Assembly: GCA_964389475.1 (NCBI GenBank) | Contig: CAYMFD010000002.1 | Span: forward strand, 1-64,000 | Source of the DNA: CAYMFD01 sp964389475 | Lineage (GTDB): Bacteria > Bacteroidota > Bacteroidia > Chitinophagales > Saprospiraceae | Reading direction: 5' to 3' | DNA: 64,000 nt | Part shown: piece after piece, positions 50,374 to 58,805 of the stretch | Numbering within the stretch: position 1 is the stretch's first letter | How the letters are laid out: each line of letters opens with the position of its first letter | Notes under the pieces: generated by a model | Databases searched by the model: none | Seen by the model: only the letters and a program-made list of their open reading frames with translations | Told to the model about the DNA's origin: nothing | Translations under genes and position numbers: made by a program

Positions 50374-50942
50374 CATGAAGTTGTGCCGTTGACTTGCAGT
50401 TCTAAGACTTCCTTTATCTGTACCAGGTGTCGCTGATTGTGATAGACATGTACGATGAGTATATCTCCATATTGCAGCGTGAGCCACCTGGATAGAGAGG
50501 TGGCGACTCTAGTCTTTTGCAGGTCGATACTTCTAGTGTGATCGATTATGTGCAAGAGGTTTTTTTGTTGATCTAGGAGGCGCTGAATCGATTGGCGATC
50601 GATAGACTTTCGTATTGGGTTGGTAGATTTTAGAGTTTTCACCTTTTTCTTCTCTCGACTGGACGGGCTCATTGACTTGGCAAACTTTGTTCCCAGCCAG
50701 GTTGTCTGATGGTCCTGCCTGGGTTGACTGGTGTTGTCCGATAGCCGCTTCATAAATTCTGCTTCGTAGAAGTCGCCATAGATCAGCAGGCGGTCTATGC
50801 ATTCGAGTACTGTCCATGCGTTGGTTGCGGGTCGCCAGTTGAGCTCATCGTCAGGCAGCGACTGTAGATCAGATAGATCACTGATGACGGACGTCGTTCT
50901 TTGTGCCAGGTTGTCTAGGAGAGATGCAGTACTAACTTTCAT
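50373..50942 (-). CDS. DinB-like four-helix protein
   Basis: A 189-residue DinB superfamily protein, probably a metal-dependent thiol transferase or of unknown activity. Family features: LPDDELNWRPATNAWTVLEC near the N-terminus with a helix before it, and the C-terminal helix with VHVYHNQRHLVQIKEVL, which supplies His residues for a metal. A basic insert (SSREKKKVKTLKSTNP, about 94-110) is unusual. It is preceded by the broken Crp/Fnr gene, 44 bases upstream on the same strand. In Bacteroidota DinB-like and Crp/Fnr genes often sit together. Confidence 0.8.
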   Translation of the reverse strand: MKVSTASLLDNLAQRTTSVISDLSDLQSLPDDELNWRPATNAWTVLECIDRLLIYGDFYEAEFMKRLSDNTSQPRQDHQTTWLGTKFAKSMSPSSREKKKVKTLKSTNPIRKSIDRQSIQRLLDQQKNLLHIIDHTRSIDLQKTRVATSLSRWLTLQYGDILIVHVYHNQRHLVQIKEVLELQVNGTTS

Positions 50943-50986
50943 GCATCAAAGAACACCACAAGCCTATTGATAGATGTTGATGTAGG

Positions 50987-51547
50987 TCAAGATCTGAGGA
51001 GCCTACTTAATGTCTCGGGCGACATGCGGAGATAGTTGGCGATGTATTTTGCGGGTACCTCTTGGAAAAGTCTTGGACTTCGCCTTAATACTCGGTCAGA
51101 TCTTTCTTGCGCTGTTTCGGTCAGTAAGTCCCTTTCTCGTTCGATATGCTGGAGTACCATCTGATCTCTGATTAGGTCCCAGGCCAGCGTAGCGTCAGCG
51201 TCGGCTTGGATGATTTCTCTGTAAGTAGTCCTTTTCATGGAGAGTATTTCGGTCTCTCGGATAGCTTTCAGATTGAGATCTGATGGCTAATTAGTGATGA
51301 AATCAGGTAGTGAGATGATAACCTCGCCACAGTAGCCAAACCGTGTATTCTGTTCCTTGCCGGAAAGGGCAACTTGATAGGCTCTCAGACAGCTCTTTAC
51401 GATGTAGTGGATGTTGGTATCGCAGTCACCGTCTATGCGAAGGTGGTCGTATCGCTTGAGGGTAGTCTTACGGTCCCACCTATCTAACTGCACTAGGTAC
51501 TCGGTCATCCAGGTGAGAGGATTGGCATTAGGTGCTAGGTCCGTCAT
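50987..51547 (-). pseudogene. Crp/Fnr family regulator interrupted by an amber codon
   Basis: A cNMP-binding-fold regulator of about 186 residues. The first part (51547 to 51290, 86 codons) has the beta-roll pattern YDHLRIDGDCDTNIHYIVKS and NTRFGYCGEVIISLPDFITN. A TAG at 51287-51289 then stops it. The same frame continues without break as PSDLNLKAIRETEILSMKRT, a perfect join for this family (F-x-t-x-x-P-S-x), and goes on to the helix-turn-helix (PAKYIANYLRMSPETLSRLL). So one codon, probably Gln, Lys or Glu before, has become amber. A shorter protein from ATG at 51238 alone would have the DNA-binding part without the sensor. Other genes here use TAG as a normal stop. Confidence 0.78.
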
Positions 51548-51773
51548 ACCATTTTAATTTGAGAATGCCGTATTAAGATTGTTGGAGGCTTTTTGACTAG
51601 GCAAGGCTTGATGGAGTGATCTGCGTAGCAGTGGATGTCTAGTAGACATACAAATGACGGAACCGCAAAGCGGGTGGGTTGCTAGACATAGCCGTAGCTA
51701 TGGCGAGGCTTGACAACGCTGAATAGTTGAAAAGGAGCGACAAGATATGCGGCATATTCAGGTTAATATGGTA

Positions 51774-52340
51774 TCAGTCCTCCTCTAAGACTTCTATGAT
51801 CTCGTCTAGATCATCGTATTCTTTGATACCGACCTTCTGCTCTGCACCACCTCGTAGCACTAGGCCCGGTAGTCGGTCACTGTCTAGCAATTGCTTGATC
51901 TCATCTACTGAGAGCACATAGTCGAGAAAGACCTCTCCTGCGTAGCCTTCCCACTCTACCTCCTTATTGGTAATGATGATGCCGCCTATGCCTGCTAGGT
52001 CTTTCATGTCTTGGTCAGAGGCTACCTCCTTTAAGGCTAGGATAGGCTCTGAGGTCAGGGCCATGTGAGTATCGACGCTGCCACCGATGAGGATGCCATC
52101 TACCTCACAGGACTCCATCATCCAAGATATGTAGGCTTCGTCTTGCTGGCTGCTTTTAAATTGTAAGAGCGGAGTAGGACCGGCTATCCATCCGATGATT
52201 TCCTTGACCTGTGGCGGGGCAATATAGGTGTCCGAGCCTTCGCCCATGCAAAAACTCATATAGTCGACCCCCCATGCTGCGAAGTAACGAGCATCGGTGA
52301 GATTGGCAATATCGGCGGCGAGTACTTTAGTTTTGAGCAT
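51774..52340 (-). CDS. TrpF-like barrel protein without the catalytic Cys
   Basis: A 188-residue protein (ATG at 52340) that resembles phosphoribosylanthranilate isomerase: MLKTKVLAADIANLTDARYF corresponds to the family's start (KxKxCGxxxxxDA), with AAWGVDYMSFCMGEGS and a short final region. The essential Cys of the KVCG motif is Leu/Ala here, and the usual GGtG phosphate loop is not visible at the end (GLVLRGGAEQKVGIKEY). No other trp gene is near. It probably lacks isomerase activity. Its start overlaps the stop of the RES toxin gene by 14 bases, so it belongs to that operon. Longer starts (52391) run into the toxin's end and look like toxin frame noise. Confidence 0.7.
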   Translation of the reverse strand: MLKTKVLAADIANLTDARYFAAWGVDYMSFCMGEGSDTYIAPPQVKEIIGWIAGPTPLLQFKSSQQDEAYISWMMESCEVDGILIGGSVDTHMALTSEPILALKEVASDQDMKDLAGIGGIIITNKEVEWEGYAGEVFLDYVLSVDEIKQLLDSDRLPGLVLRGGAEQKVGIKEYDDLDEIIEVLEED

Positions 52341-52797
52341 GTGTAAAAAACCTTTCTTCAAAGGTAAACGAAGAAAGATCAACAACCTCAATCTGATCGC
52401 TAAGCTTATGATTGGGGTTGATGAGGTAGTTGTTTTCGAAGGCGTGCATGATACTAGGTATGGCTAGCACGGGCCGTTGATGTGATTGTAAGAAGGTATC
52501 ACCGATCTCTCGTGTCCCGACTAGGCTCTTCATATCTAAGCGACTAGGCACAGCGTACTCAACCGAACTGTCAGCGATGAGGCTGGGATCGACCGTATAG
52601 GTGATGAGTTGGTAGGCTCTGGGCGGTGGTTTATTAATGTGTACGAGCACCTCTAGCATAGCAAGTGACACGGTCTGAGCGGCGTATAGGGCATGCTGGG
52701 ACTTGCTGTTCCATCGTCCGCCATATAGATAGGCGCCACGACCGGAGTGGTCCTCGGCATATCGTGCTGCAGTGATCCTGTAGAGACGTACCATCAA
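52327..52797 (-). CDS. RES domain toxin (NAD+-depleting)
   Basis: A 156-residue RES protein. The family residues are visible: RLYRITAARYAEDHSGRGAY (first Arg), YLYGGRWNSKSQHALYAAQT (second Arg and Tyr) and SLAMLEVLVH (Glu), with an ending VVDLSSFTFEERFF. RES toxins phosphorylate or degrade NAD+ and stop growth when the antitoxin is lost. The gene overlaps its Xre-type antitoxin by four bases (52794-52797) and overlaps the TrpF-like gene by 14 bases downstream. Confidence 0.87.
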   Translation of the reverse strand: MMVRLYRITAARYAEDHSGRGAYLYGGRWNSKSQHALYAAQTVSLAMLEVLVHINKPPPRAYQLITYTVDPSLIADSSVEYAVPSRLDMKSLVGTREIGDTFLQSHQRPVLAIPSIMHAFENNYLINPNHKLSDQIEVVDLSSFTFEERFFTHAQN

Positions 52798-53243
52798 TAT
52801 ACCCCGTGATCTATGCGACCTAGCTCATCGAAAATTATCTCCATACCCAGTATCGTACCTAGGTAGTCGAGGGGTCGCATACCGTCTAGCGCCATCGAGG
52901 CGGACTTAATGTAGGAGGCTAGGTGCTCATTGCTACCTAGTACGACCCTGCCAAACTTGATGAGGCGTAGTAGGCAGGCCACTCGCTCACCCATATCTGG
53001 CTTAAGGGCCTTATCTGGCTCGCCGAGGCGCATGATCGTGCGAGGATTTACGTGTAGTAGGCCAGCCACTTCCTCAGTGGTCAGTGCTAGTGATCGCATC
53101 ACGACCTCTAGGTCTCGCACATATAGGCCACTCTCTATCAGTGACAAGGTGTACTGGTGGTCAGGTATATATGGTACGTAGGGCTGTAGAAAGTCTCTAG
53201 CCTCACTCTCCTCTGTCTCTGGTATCTTATACTTCTTGATCAC
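52794..53243 (-). CDS. Xre/MbcA/ParS-like antitoxin (DUF2384)
   Basis: A 149-residue antitoxin for the RES toxin: an N-terminal variable region, a DNA-binding Xre-type core (LALTTEEVAGLLHVNPRTIMRL), then a DUF2384-like C-terminal module (GSNEHLASYIKSASMALDGMRPLDYLGTILGMEII) that would cover the toxin. The GTG at 53243 is chosen because a full promoter ends just before it. A TTG at 53258 would start upstream of the predicted transcript, so the message is probably leaderless. Overlap with the toxin gene is ATGA. Confidence 0.87.
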   Translation of the reverse strand: MIKKYKIPETEESEARDFLQPYVPYIPDHQYTLSLIESGLYVRDLEVVMRSLALTTEEVAGLLHVNPRTIMRLGEPDKALKPDMGERVACLLRLIKFGRVVLGSNEHLASYIKSASMALDGMRPLDYLGTILGMEIIFDELGRIDHGVY

Positions 53244-53244
53244 A

Positions 53245-53278
53245 TGACAAATATACAATTAAATTTGACATTTGTCAA
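53245..53278 (-). promoter_or_regulatory. Promoter and operator of the Xre/RES pair, inside the uvrA 3' end
   Basis: On the minus strand TTGAC (53278-53274) is the -33 box and TATATTTG (53255-53248) the -7 box, 20 bases apart. TGACAAAT (53245-53252) and ATTTGTCA (53270-53277) form an inverted repeat around the promoter. A second palindrome, TTGACA-TT-TGTCAA (53265-53278), overlaps the -33 box. This fits autorepression by the antitoxin. The uvrA stop codon is at 53275-53277. Confidence 0.75.
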
Positions 53279-56103
53279 GACAGCTCTTCCTTTAAGTACC
53301 TAGCGGTGTGGCTTTCTTTGACCTTAAGGAGCTTCTCTGGTACGCCACTATACAGTATCTGACCACCACCATTACCGCCCTCTGGACCTAGGTCGATGAT
53401 ATGGTCAGCGATCTTTATGACGTCCATATTATGCTCGATGATGATGACGGTATTACCCTTGTCGACCAGCTTTTGTAGTACGGCCGTAAGGTGTCGTATA
53501 TCTTGAAAGTGAAGGCCAGTCGTGGGCTCGTCGAGTATGTAGAGGGTATTGCCTGTATCTCGTTTGCTGAGTTCTTCGCTGAGTTTGACACGCTGTGCCT
53601 CTCCACCACTGAGGGTAGTAGCCTGCTGCCCTAGTGTGATGTAGCCAAGACCTACACTCAGTAGTGTGGTCAGTTTGCGGTTGATCTTGGGTACGGGTTG
53701 CCAGAACTCCGCTGCCTCCTCGACTGTCATCTCTAGCACCTCACTGATGGTCTTGCCTTTGTACAGTATTTCTAGGGTCTCACGATTGTATCGTTGCCCT
53801 TGGCAAGCCTCGCAGTCGACTAAGACATCCGGTAAGAAGTTCATCTCGATTACTCGCTTTCCAGCACCGCCACAGGTCTCGCATCGACCACCTTTCACAT
53901 TAAAGCTAAATCGTCCTGGCTTGTAGCCTCGGATCTTGGCCTCTGGCAACTCGCTAAATATCTTGCGTATATCCGTGAAGACGCCGGTATAGGTAGCAGG
54001 ATTACTCCTAGGCGTACGACCGATCGGCGACTGGTCGATATCGATGACCTTATCTAGGTGGTCTAGGCCAGAGATACGCTTGTAGGGTAGGGGTTTTTGC
54101 AGGCTCTTGTAGAAGTGATGTCTGAGGATAGGGTAGAGGGTACTATTAATCAGTGAGCTCTTGCCACTACCAGATACACCAGTAACTAGGGTCAGCGTGC
54201 CGAGCGGGATCTTGAGATCGACGTCCTTAAGGTTGTTACCCGAGGCACCTTTGAGTATTAGGTTTTTGCCGGTGCCTTTACGTCTTTTGTCAGGGATAGC
54301 AATCGTCTCCGTGCCCGCTAGGTAACCGGCTGTGATGCTAGTGAGCTGTTTGAAGCTATCAGGATGCCCCTCTCCTACGACCTTGCCGCCGTGCTTGCCA
54401 GCACCAGGGCCCAGGTCGATCAAGTAGTCACTGGCTAGCATGATGTCCTTGTCATGCTCGACGACGACGACCGTATTGCCGATATGGGTGAGGTTTTTTA
54501 GGGCATCGATTAGTCGCTGGTTGTCACGCTGGTGGAGGCCGATCGACGGCTCATCCATCACGTAGGTAATACCCGTGAGCTGCGAACCGATCTGGGTGGC
54601 TAGTCGCGTACGCTGGCTCTCCCCACCGGATAGGGTACGGGTAGGTCGGTGTAGGTGTAGGTAGTCGAGACCTACATTGAGCAGAAATCCCAGTCGTAGC
54701 TGTATCTCCTTGAGTACTTCGGCGGATACGGCTGTTTGTTTTTTGTCGAGGTAGTCCGGTAATTCGTCTAGCCAGTCGTACAGTTGTCGCAGGTCCATCA
54801 TGGCTAGCTCGCCGATGTGCTTGTGGCCGAGCCGGTAGTGTAGCGAGGATTTCTTGAGGCGGTACCCGTTACAATTCGGACAGGTGTCGACGGTCATAAA
54901 TTCTTCCGCCCATTGACGCGTCCGCTCAGAGGTGGACTCGTCGTACCACCGCTGTAGCATATTGACGATGCCCTCTTGTGATAGATTATAGACGAAGTCA
55001 TGGGGTGCATCCTTGACCTTGCCGACCTTACCGCCACCGTGTAGGATCATCTCTAGTGCCTCCTTGGGTATGTCCTTGACAGGTGTGGCAAAGGAGAACT
55101 TGTACTTACGGCCTATCGATCTTAATTGGGAGAAAGTCGAATTGTCCCGTACCTCGCCGAAGGGTGCTATACCCTGATTGTTGATAGACTTGCTATCATC
55201 TGGGATGACCTTGGCCATATCCACAGCGTTGACCTTGCCTAAGCCACGGCAGTCGGGGCAGGTACCATAGGGGCTATTAAATGAGAAGGTATTAGGCGAT
55301 GGCTCTTCATAACTGATACCGGACTCTGCATCCATCAGCCGTTTGCTGAAAGGTCGGACCTCATTGGTATCATGATCCATGACAAAGAGAAAGTCCTCAC
55401 CCATGCCTAGCGCTGTCTCTACGCTGGCGATCACTCGGTCACGACGATCTTCACTCACCTTGATCCTATCAATGACGACCTCGATGTCATGCACCTTGTA
55501 GCGATCTACTTGTAGGCCTTTGACGAGGTCGAGGATCTCTCCATCCACTCGTACCTTGGTATAACCTCGTTTACGCGTCTGCTCGAAGAGCTCTCGGTAA
55601 TGCCCCTTCCTAGATCGCACAAGTGGCGCTAGTATGGCGATCTTCTTTTTATCAAAGTTGGTCATGATATACTCGATGATCTCTTGGTCGCTGTACTTGG
55701 TCATCCGCTTGCCAGTCGCATAGGAGTAGGCCTCCCCGACTCTTGCATATAGCAGTCGCAAGAAGTCGTAGATTTCCGTAGTAGTCCCCACCGTCGACCT
55801 AGGATTCCACGAAGTCGTCTTTTGCTCGATAGATATGACGGGGCTGAGGCCATCGATCTTCTCTACCTCTGGTCGGTCCATCTTACCTAGGAACTGTCTA
55901 GCGTAGGCGGAGAAAGTCTCCATGTAGCGCCGCTGACCCTCGGCATATAAGGTGTCAAAGGCTAGCGAACTCTTGCCGCTGCCGCTTATACCAGTGATGA
56001 CGACCAACTTGTTTCTAGGGATCTTGACGGAGATATCCTGCAGGTTGTTCTCCTTGGCACCGATGACCTCTATGTAATCATGGTGGCTAAATCTATCTTG
56101 CAT
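53275..56103 (-). CDS. uvrA: Excinuclease ABC subunit UvrA
   Basis: Damage-recognition ATPase of nucleotide excision repair, 942 residues, normal length. Two ABC modules: the first Walker A is GISGSGKSSLAFDTL, the second GVSGSGKSSLIN. Signature motifs are LSGGESQRTRLATQIG and LSGGEAQRVKLSEELS, each followed by Asp-Glu Walker B (VMDEPSIGLH, ILDEPTTGLH). Zinc modules include CPDCRGLGKV, CPNCNGYRLKK and GRCETCGGAGKRVIE...DCEACQGQRYNRETL. It appears to be a single gene; uvrB and uvrC are elsewhere. Its 3' end contains the promoter of the toxin-antitoxin pair. Confidence 0.97.
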   Translation of the reverse strand: MQDRFSHHDYIEVIGAKENNLQDISVKIPRNKLVVITGISGSGKSSLAFDTLYAEGQRRYMETFSAYARQFLGKMDRPEVEKIDGLSPVISIEQKTTSWNPRSTVGTTTEIYDFLRLLYARVGEAYSYATGKRMTKYSDQEIIEYIMTNFDKKKIAILAPLVRSRKGHYRELFEQTRKRGYTKVRVDGEILDLVKGLQVDRYKVHDIEVVIDRIKVSEDRRDRVIASVETALGMGEDFLFVMDHDTNEVRPFSKRLMDAESGISYEEPSPNTFSFNSPYGTCPDCRGLGKVNAVDMAKVIPDDSKSINNQGIAPFGEVRDNSTFSQLRSIGRKYKFSFATPVKDIPKEALEMILHGGGKVGKVKDAPHDFVYNLSQEGIVNMLQRWYDESTSERTRQWAEEFMTVDTCPNCNGYRLKKSSLHYRLGHKHIGELAMMDLRQLYDWLDELPDYLDKKQTAVSAEVLKEIQLRLGFLLNVGLDYLHLHRPTRTLSGGESQRTRLATQIGSQLTGITYVMDEPSIGLHQRDNQRLIDALKNLTHIGNTVVVVEHDKDIMLASDYLIDLGPGAGKHGGKVVGEGHPDSFKQLTSITAGYLAGTETIAIPDKRRKGTGKNLILKGASGNNLKDVDLKIPLGTLTLVTGVSGSGKSSLINSTLYPILRHHFYKSLQKPLPYKRISGLDHLDKVIDIDQSPIGRTPRSNPATYTGVFTDIRKIFSELPEAKIRGYKPGRFSFNVKGGRCETCGGAGKRVIEMNFLPDVLVDCEACQGQRYNRETLEILYKGKTISEVLEMTVEEAAEFWQPVPKINRKLTTLLSVGLGYITLGQQATTLSGGEAQRVKLSEELSKRDTGNTLYILDEPTTGLHFQDIRHLTAVLQKLVDKGNTVIIIEHNMDVIKIADHIIDLGPEGGNGGGQILYSGVPEKLLKVKESHTARYLKEELS

Positions 56104-56262
56104 CTACTACATTGTGCTGTGTGGAGTAAAGGTAACGGCATCTGCTATCAATGGGTTTGTCATAGCGGTAGATAGTTGTTTTAGAGCGATTATCTCACAA
56201 CTCTTAGTGAGGAGGGTAGTTTGATTCTTATGCTAGCATTAATCATAAACCTCTTACTTGTT

Positions 56263-56637
56263 ATGGCGACTACAGAACAACCCCTCAATGTTCTTGGAAC
56301 AGAACTACAATCCTGCTGCATGGATCCTGTGACAGGATGGTACAGAGATGGCTACTGCAATACCGATGCACGTGATCGAGGTGTACATGTAGTCTGTGCC
56401 GTGATGACAGAGGCTTTTTTGACATACACATCTACATGCGGTAATGACCTGAGTACTCCCGCGCCTCAGTATGGTTTTCCTGGTCTCAAGCCTGGTGATA
56501 AATGGTGTCTCTGCGTCAGTCGTTGGGCCGAGGCGATGAAGGCTGGCGTAGCGCCAGAGGTGGTACTAGAGGCTACTCACCATAAGGCTCTCGAGGTGGT
56601 GTCGATAGAAGATCTGAGAGCTCATGCCTACCAGTAG
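56263..56637 (+). CDS. DUF2237 family protein
   Basis: A 124-residue protein of the DUF2237 family (function unknown) with its typical motifs: NVLGTELQSCCMDPVTGWYRDGYC (split as NVLGTELQSCC and MDPVTGWYRDGYC), DRGVHVVCAVMTEAFL, STPAPQYGFPGLKPGDKWCL and CVSRWAEAMKAGVAPEVVLE. The conserved cysteines and Trp residues suggest a small metal-binding or redox fold. ATG at 56263 is preferred; a TTG at 56221 would add a short hydrophobic extension unlike the family. It is divergent from uvrA and about 160 bases away. Confidence 0.9.
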   Translation: MATTEQPLNVLGTELQSCCMDPVTGWYRDGYCNTDARDRGVHVVCAVMTEAFLTYTSTCGNDLSTPAPQYGFPGLKPGDKWCLCVSRWAEAMKAGVAPEVVLEATHHKALEVVSIEDLRAHAYQ

Positions 56638-57022
56638 TAGTGCCGGCGAGATCGAAAGTAGAATCCTATGGTTCGAAGCGATGACACTTATATTAATTAA
56701 TGCAAGGTGTATGTTGCTGATTATAAGATTTTTGTGATGGTGAGGGTGTTCTATCGTTATCTAGAGTTTTTGAGCTAGTACCCACTATGGCCATATACAG
56801 CTGTTTTTAAGGTTCTGCAATGTATATTTACCCTACTGATGCAACCCCCTCAAGTATTGTTGATTGTTCTTGTTTTGTTTTAATGTGACCGCTTAACAAT
56901 TCGATCGTCTACTAAGTACGCAAGTACTAAGTGGTAGCAGTAAAGATTGATTGCCCTTAATAATTGATGCAGTGATTTTAAATCTATTAAACCATGTTCT
57001 TTCTGGCTCTGCCATTGCAAGT
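56638..57022. other. Intergenic region
   Basis: About 385 bases upstream of the sigma factor gene, very A+T-rich. A possible TTG-started extension of the sigma factor (from 56951) has no family resemblance. No promoter pair I can defend. Confidence 0.4.
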
Positions 57023-57574
57023 ATGTCCGATGAGGAGATAATTGACAAGTACAGAGAGAATGCTAACACCCGGTACTTCGATGTCCTGTACACTAGATAT
57101 AGTGATAAGGTATATGCCAAGTGTGTGAGCATGCTCAAGGATGAGGGACGAGCGGAAGATGCAGTTCAGGATATCTTCATGAAGATTCTGGTAAGCATCA
57201 GTAAGTTTAAGGGTAATAGTAAGTTCAGCACCTGGCTCTACAGCATTACGTACAACTTTTGTATCGATAAGATCAGGCGTAAGCGAAAAGAGAGAAGCCT
57301 AGTGCAGGAGGTCGATGACCTCAGTAACCTCGAAGGCGTCACAGATGATGTAGACGATAACGAGCTGCTAGAGGCAAGCGTCAAGCAAATGAAGATTATT
57401 CTCGAGAGATTAAAAGCAGCCGATAAGGCCGTACTCCTGATGAAGTATCAAGATGAACTAAGTATCAAGGACATGACCCTGGTCCTGGATATGAGTGAAA
57501 GTGCCGTGAAGATGAAAATCAAACGAGCAAAAGAGAAATTTAGAAGAGAGTACCAAGTACTCTTCTCTGCATAA
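57023..57574 (+). CDS. ECF-type sigma factor (sigma-70 family)
   Basis: A 183-residue RNA polymerase sigma factor with regions 2 and 4 only. Region 2 is DVLYTRYSDKVYAKCVSML and EDAVQDIFMKILVSIS, then FSTWLYSITYNFCIDKIRR; region 4 is LMKYQDELSIKDMTLVLDMS and VKMKIKRAKEKFRRE. ATG at 57023 gives the usual MSDEEIIDKYR start. It heads a transcript with a small unknown protein and an MscS-like channel, so it may govern an envelope or osmotic response. No anti-sigma gene follows. Confidence 0.9.
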   Translation: MSDEEIIDKYRENANTRYFDVLYTRYSDKVYAKCVSMLKDEGRAEDAVQDIFMKILVSISKFKGNSKFSTWLYSITYNFCIDKIRRKRKERSLVQEVDDLSNLEGVTDDVDDNELLEASVKQMKIILERLKAADKAVLLMKYQDELSIKDMTLVLDMSESAVKMKIKRAKEKFRREYQVLFSA

Positions 57575-57584
57575 AATAAATAAG

Positions 57585-57770
57585 ATGAGCAACAAGTGGA
57601 AAGAACTCGAAAACGAGATCATAGAGGGTAGAAGCGACTCAAGTCGAGATTACACTAAGAATAGCCTCAACGCTAACACAGGGTTTATTAAATTTATGGC
57701 TGATATGTTACAACTCTTTTTTCCAGGTATGGTCAAGGCCGTATTGGGAGCCAGAGAAGAGGAGAAGTAG
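57585..57770 (+). CDS. Small protein between the sigma factor and the MscS-like channel
   Basis: A 61-residue protein (MSNKWKELENEIIEGRSDSS, then a middle with an amphipathic helix MADMLQLFFPGMVKAVLG) that I do not recognise. It starts 10 bases after the sigma factor stop and ends 29 bases before the channel gene. Its charged start and short hydrophobic helix suggest a peripheral or small membrane protein. Spacing and lack of any competing frame support it as real; an unusual anti-sigma or channel regulator is only a guess. Confidence 0.6.
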   Translation: MSNKWKELENEIIEGRSDSSRDYTKNSLNANTGFIKFMADMLQLFFPGMVKAVLGAREEEK

Positions 57771-57799
57771 AGAACCCTAACCCCAAAAAAGTGTAATAA

Positions 57800-58603
57800 A
57801 TGGTCGATTTGACTACCTTATTTCAAGACCTGTTAACCAAGTTTGCCTCAGGTGTACCTAGCGTCATAATGGCGCTAGTGGTGTTTTTAGTAGGTCTCTT
57901 TGTTGCTAAGACTATAAGTAAGATCATTACACGATTTCTTAAGTCCATCAAGATCGATGAGTTGGGAGAAAAACTCAACGATGTCGATATTGTAAACAAG
58001 GCAAATGTAGAGATCAAACTGAGCAAGGTTTTAGGCAAGATAATCTACTACGTATTTGTCCTTTTCTTTGCGATCGCAGCTACTGAGATTCTCGGCTTGC
58101 CAGTCCTCAGCGAGCTGGTGATGGATATCTTTAATATGATCCCCAACCTGATCGTGGCAGGGATTATACTCGTTGTAGGAATTCTACTGGCTGATGCAAT
58201 ACGCAAGGTCGTCAAGACAGCCTGTGAGTCTCTAGGTATACCTTCAGCCAAACTGATAAGCTTATTGCTTTTCTACTTTATACTGATCAATGTCATCGTC
58301 TCAGCAATGACACAGGCCAAGATTGAGACGGAGTTCTTTTCGCAAAACATAACCATGGTAATTGGTGGAGCCGTACTTGCCTTTGCGATAGGCTACGGTC
58401 TAGCATCTAAGCAGACAGTAGGTAACTTCATAGCCTCAGGTTATGTGGCTAACCGCGTCAAAATAGGCGACAGCATCAACGTACAGGGACACCAAGGGAC
58501 CGTCGTCGATATGGACAAGAGTAGTGTTACTCTCGACACGGGATCTAGTAAGGTACATGTCCCGCTACACCTCATCGGCAACGGAGTTATCGAGGTAAAG
58601 TAA
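57800..58603 (+). CDS. MscS-like mechanosensitive channel family protein
   Basis: A 267-residue protein of the small-conductance channel superfamily, with four to five predicted helices (about 17-45, 73-97, 110-132, 151-171 and 186-205) and a short beta-domain. The channel-lining region and start of the beta domain read AIGYGLASKQTVGNFIASGY and VKIGDSINVQGHQGTVVDMD. The usual cytoplasmic vestibule after the beta-domain is missing, so it belongs to the short branch whose gating is uncharacterised. It is the third gene after the sigma factor and is followed by a terminator. Confidence 0.85.
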   Translation: MVDLTTLFQDLLTKFASGVPSVIMALVVFLVGLFVAKTISKIITRFLKSIKIDELGEKLNDVDIVNKANVEIKLSKVLGKIIYYVFVLFFAIAATEILGLPVLSELVMDIFNMIPNLIVAGIILVVGILLADAIRKVVKTACESLGIPSAKLISLLLFYFILINVIVSAMTQAKIETEFFSQNITMVIGGAVLAFAIGYGLASKQTVGNFIASGYVANRVKIGDSINVQGHQGTVVDMDKSSVTLDTGSSKVHVPLHLIGNGVIEVK

Positions 58604-58625
58604 TACCAGCTGACGTTCTAAAATA

Positions 58626-58663
58626 CAAAAGCCGCTAAGTCATCGACATAGCGGCTTTTTTTG
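58626..58663 (+). terminator. Terminator after the MscS-like gene
   Basis: AAAGCCGCTA (58628-58637) pairs with TAGCGGCTTT (58649-58658), 11-base loop, followed by a T-run. It also lies just past the 3' end of the convergent tRNA gene. Confidence 0.88.
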
Positions 58664-58665
58664 TG

Positions 58666-58739
58666 TGGTCCCACAAGGACTCGAACCTTGGACCACCTGA
58701 TTATGAGTCAGGTGCTCTAACCAACTGAGCTATAGGACC
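58666..58739 (-). tRNA. tRNA-Met (anticodon CAT)
   Basis: A complete 74-base cloverleaf on the minus strand: acceptor GGTCCTA pairing with TGGGACC, D-arm GCTCAGTTGGTTAGAGC, anticodon arm CCTGA-CTCATAA-TCAGG with anticodon CAT, T-arm CAAGG-TTCGAGT-CCTTG, discriminator A; CCA is not encoded. CAT also occurs in tRNA-Ile2, where C34 is modified to lysidine. The sequence alone does not settle it, but elongator Met is the default reading. Confidence 0.93.
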
Positions 58740-58805
58740 CTCATTGGATGCGCAAATATAGTGCTTCTGATTAATTGTCTATTCTCTATGCCAAATAGAT
58801 TACGA

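Noticed and set aside
25136..51289. Amber codon recoding (for example pyrrolysine) to explain two in-frame TAG codons
   Set aside because: Many intact genes here end in TAG, including gldN and the duplicated repeat's neighbours, and no recoding machinery is visible. Nonsense mutation or base error is simpler.
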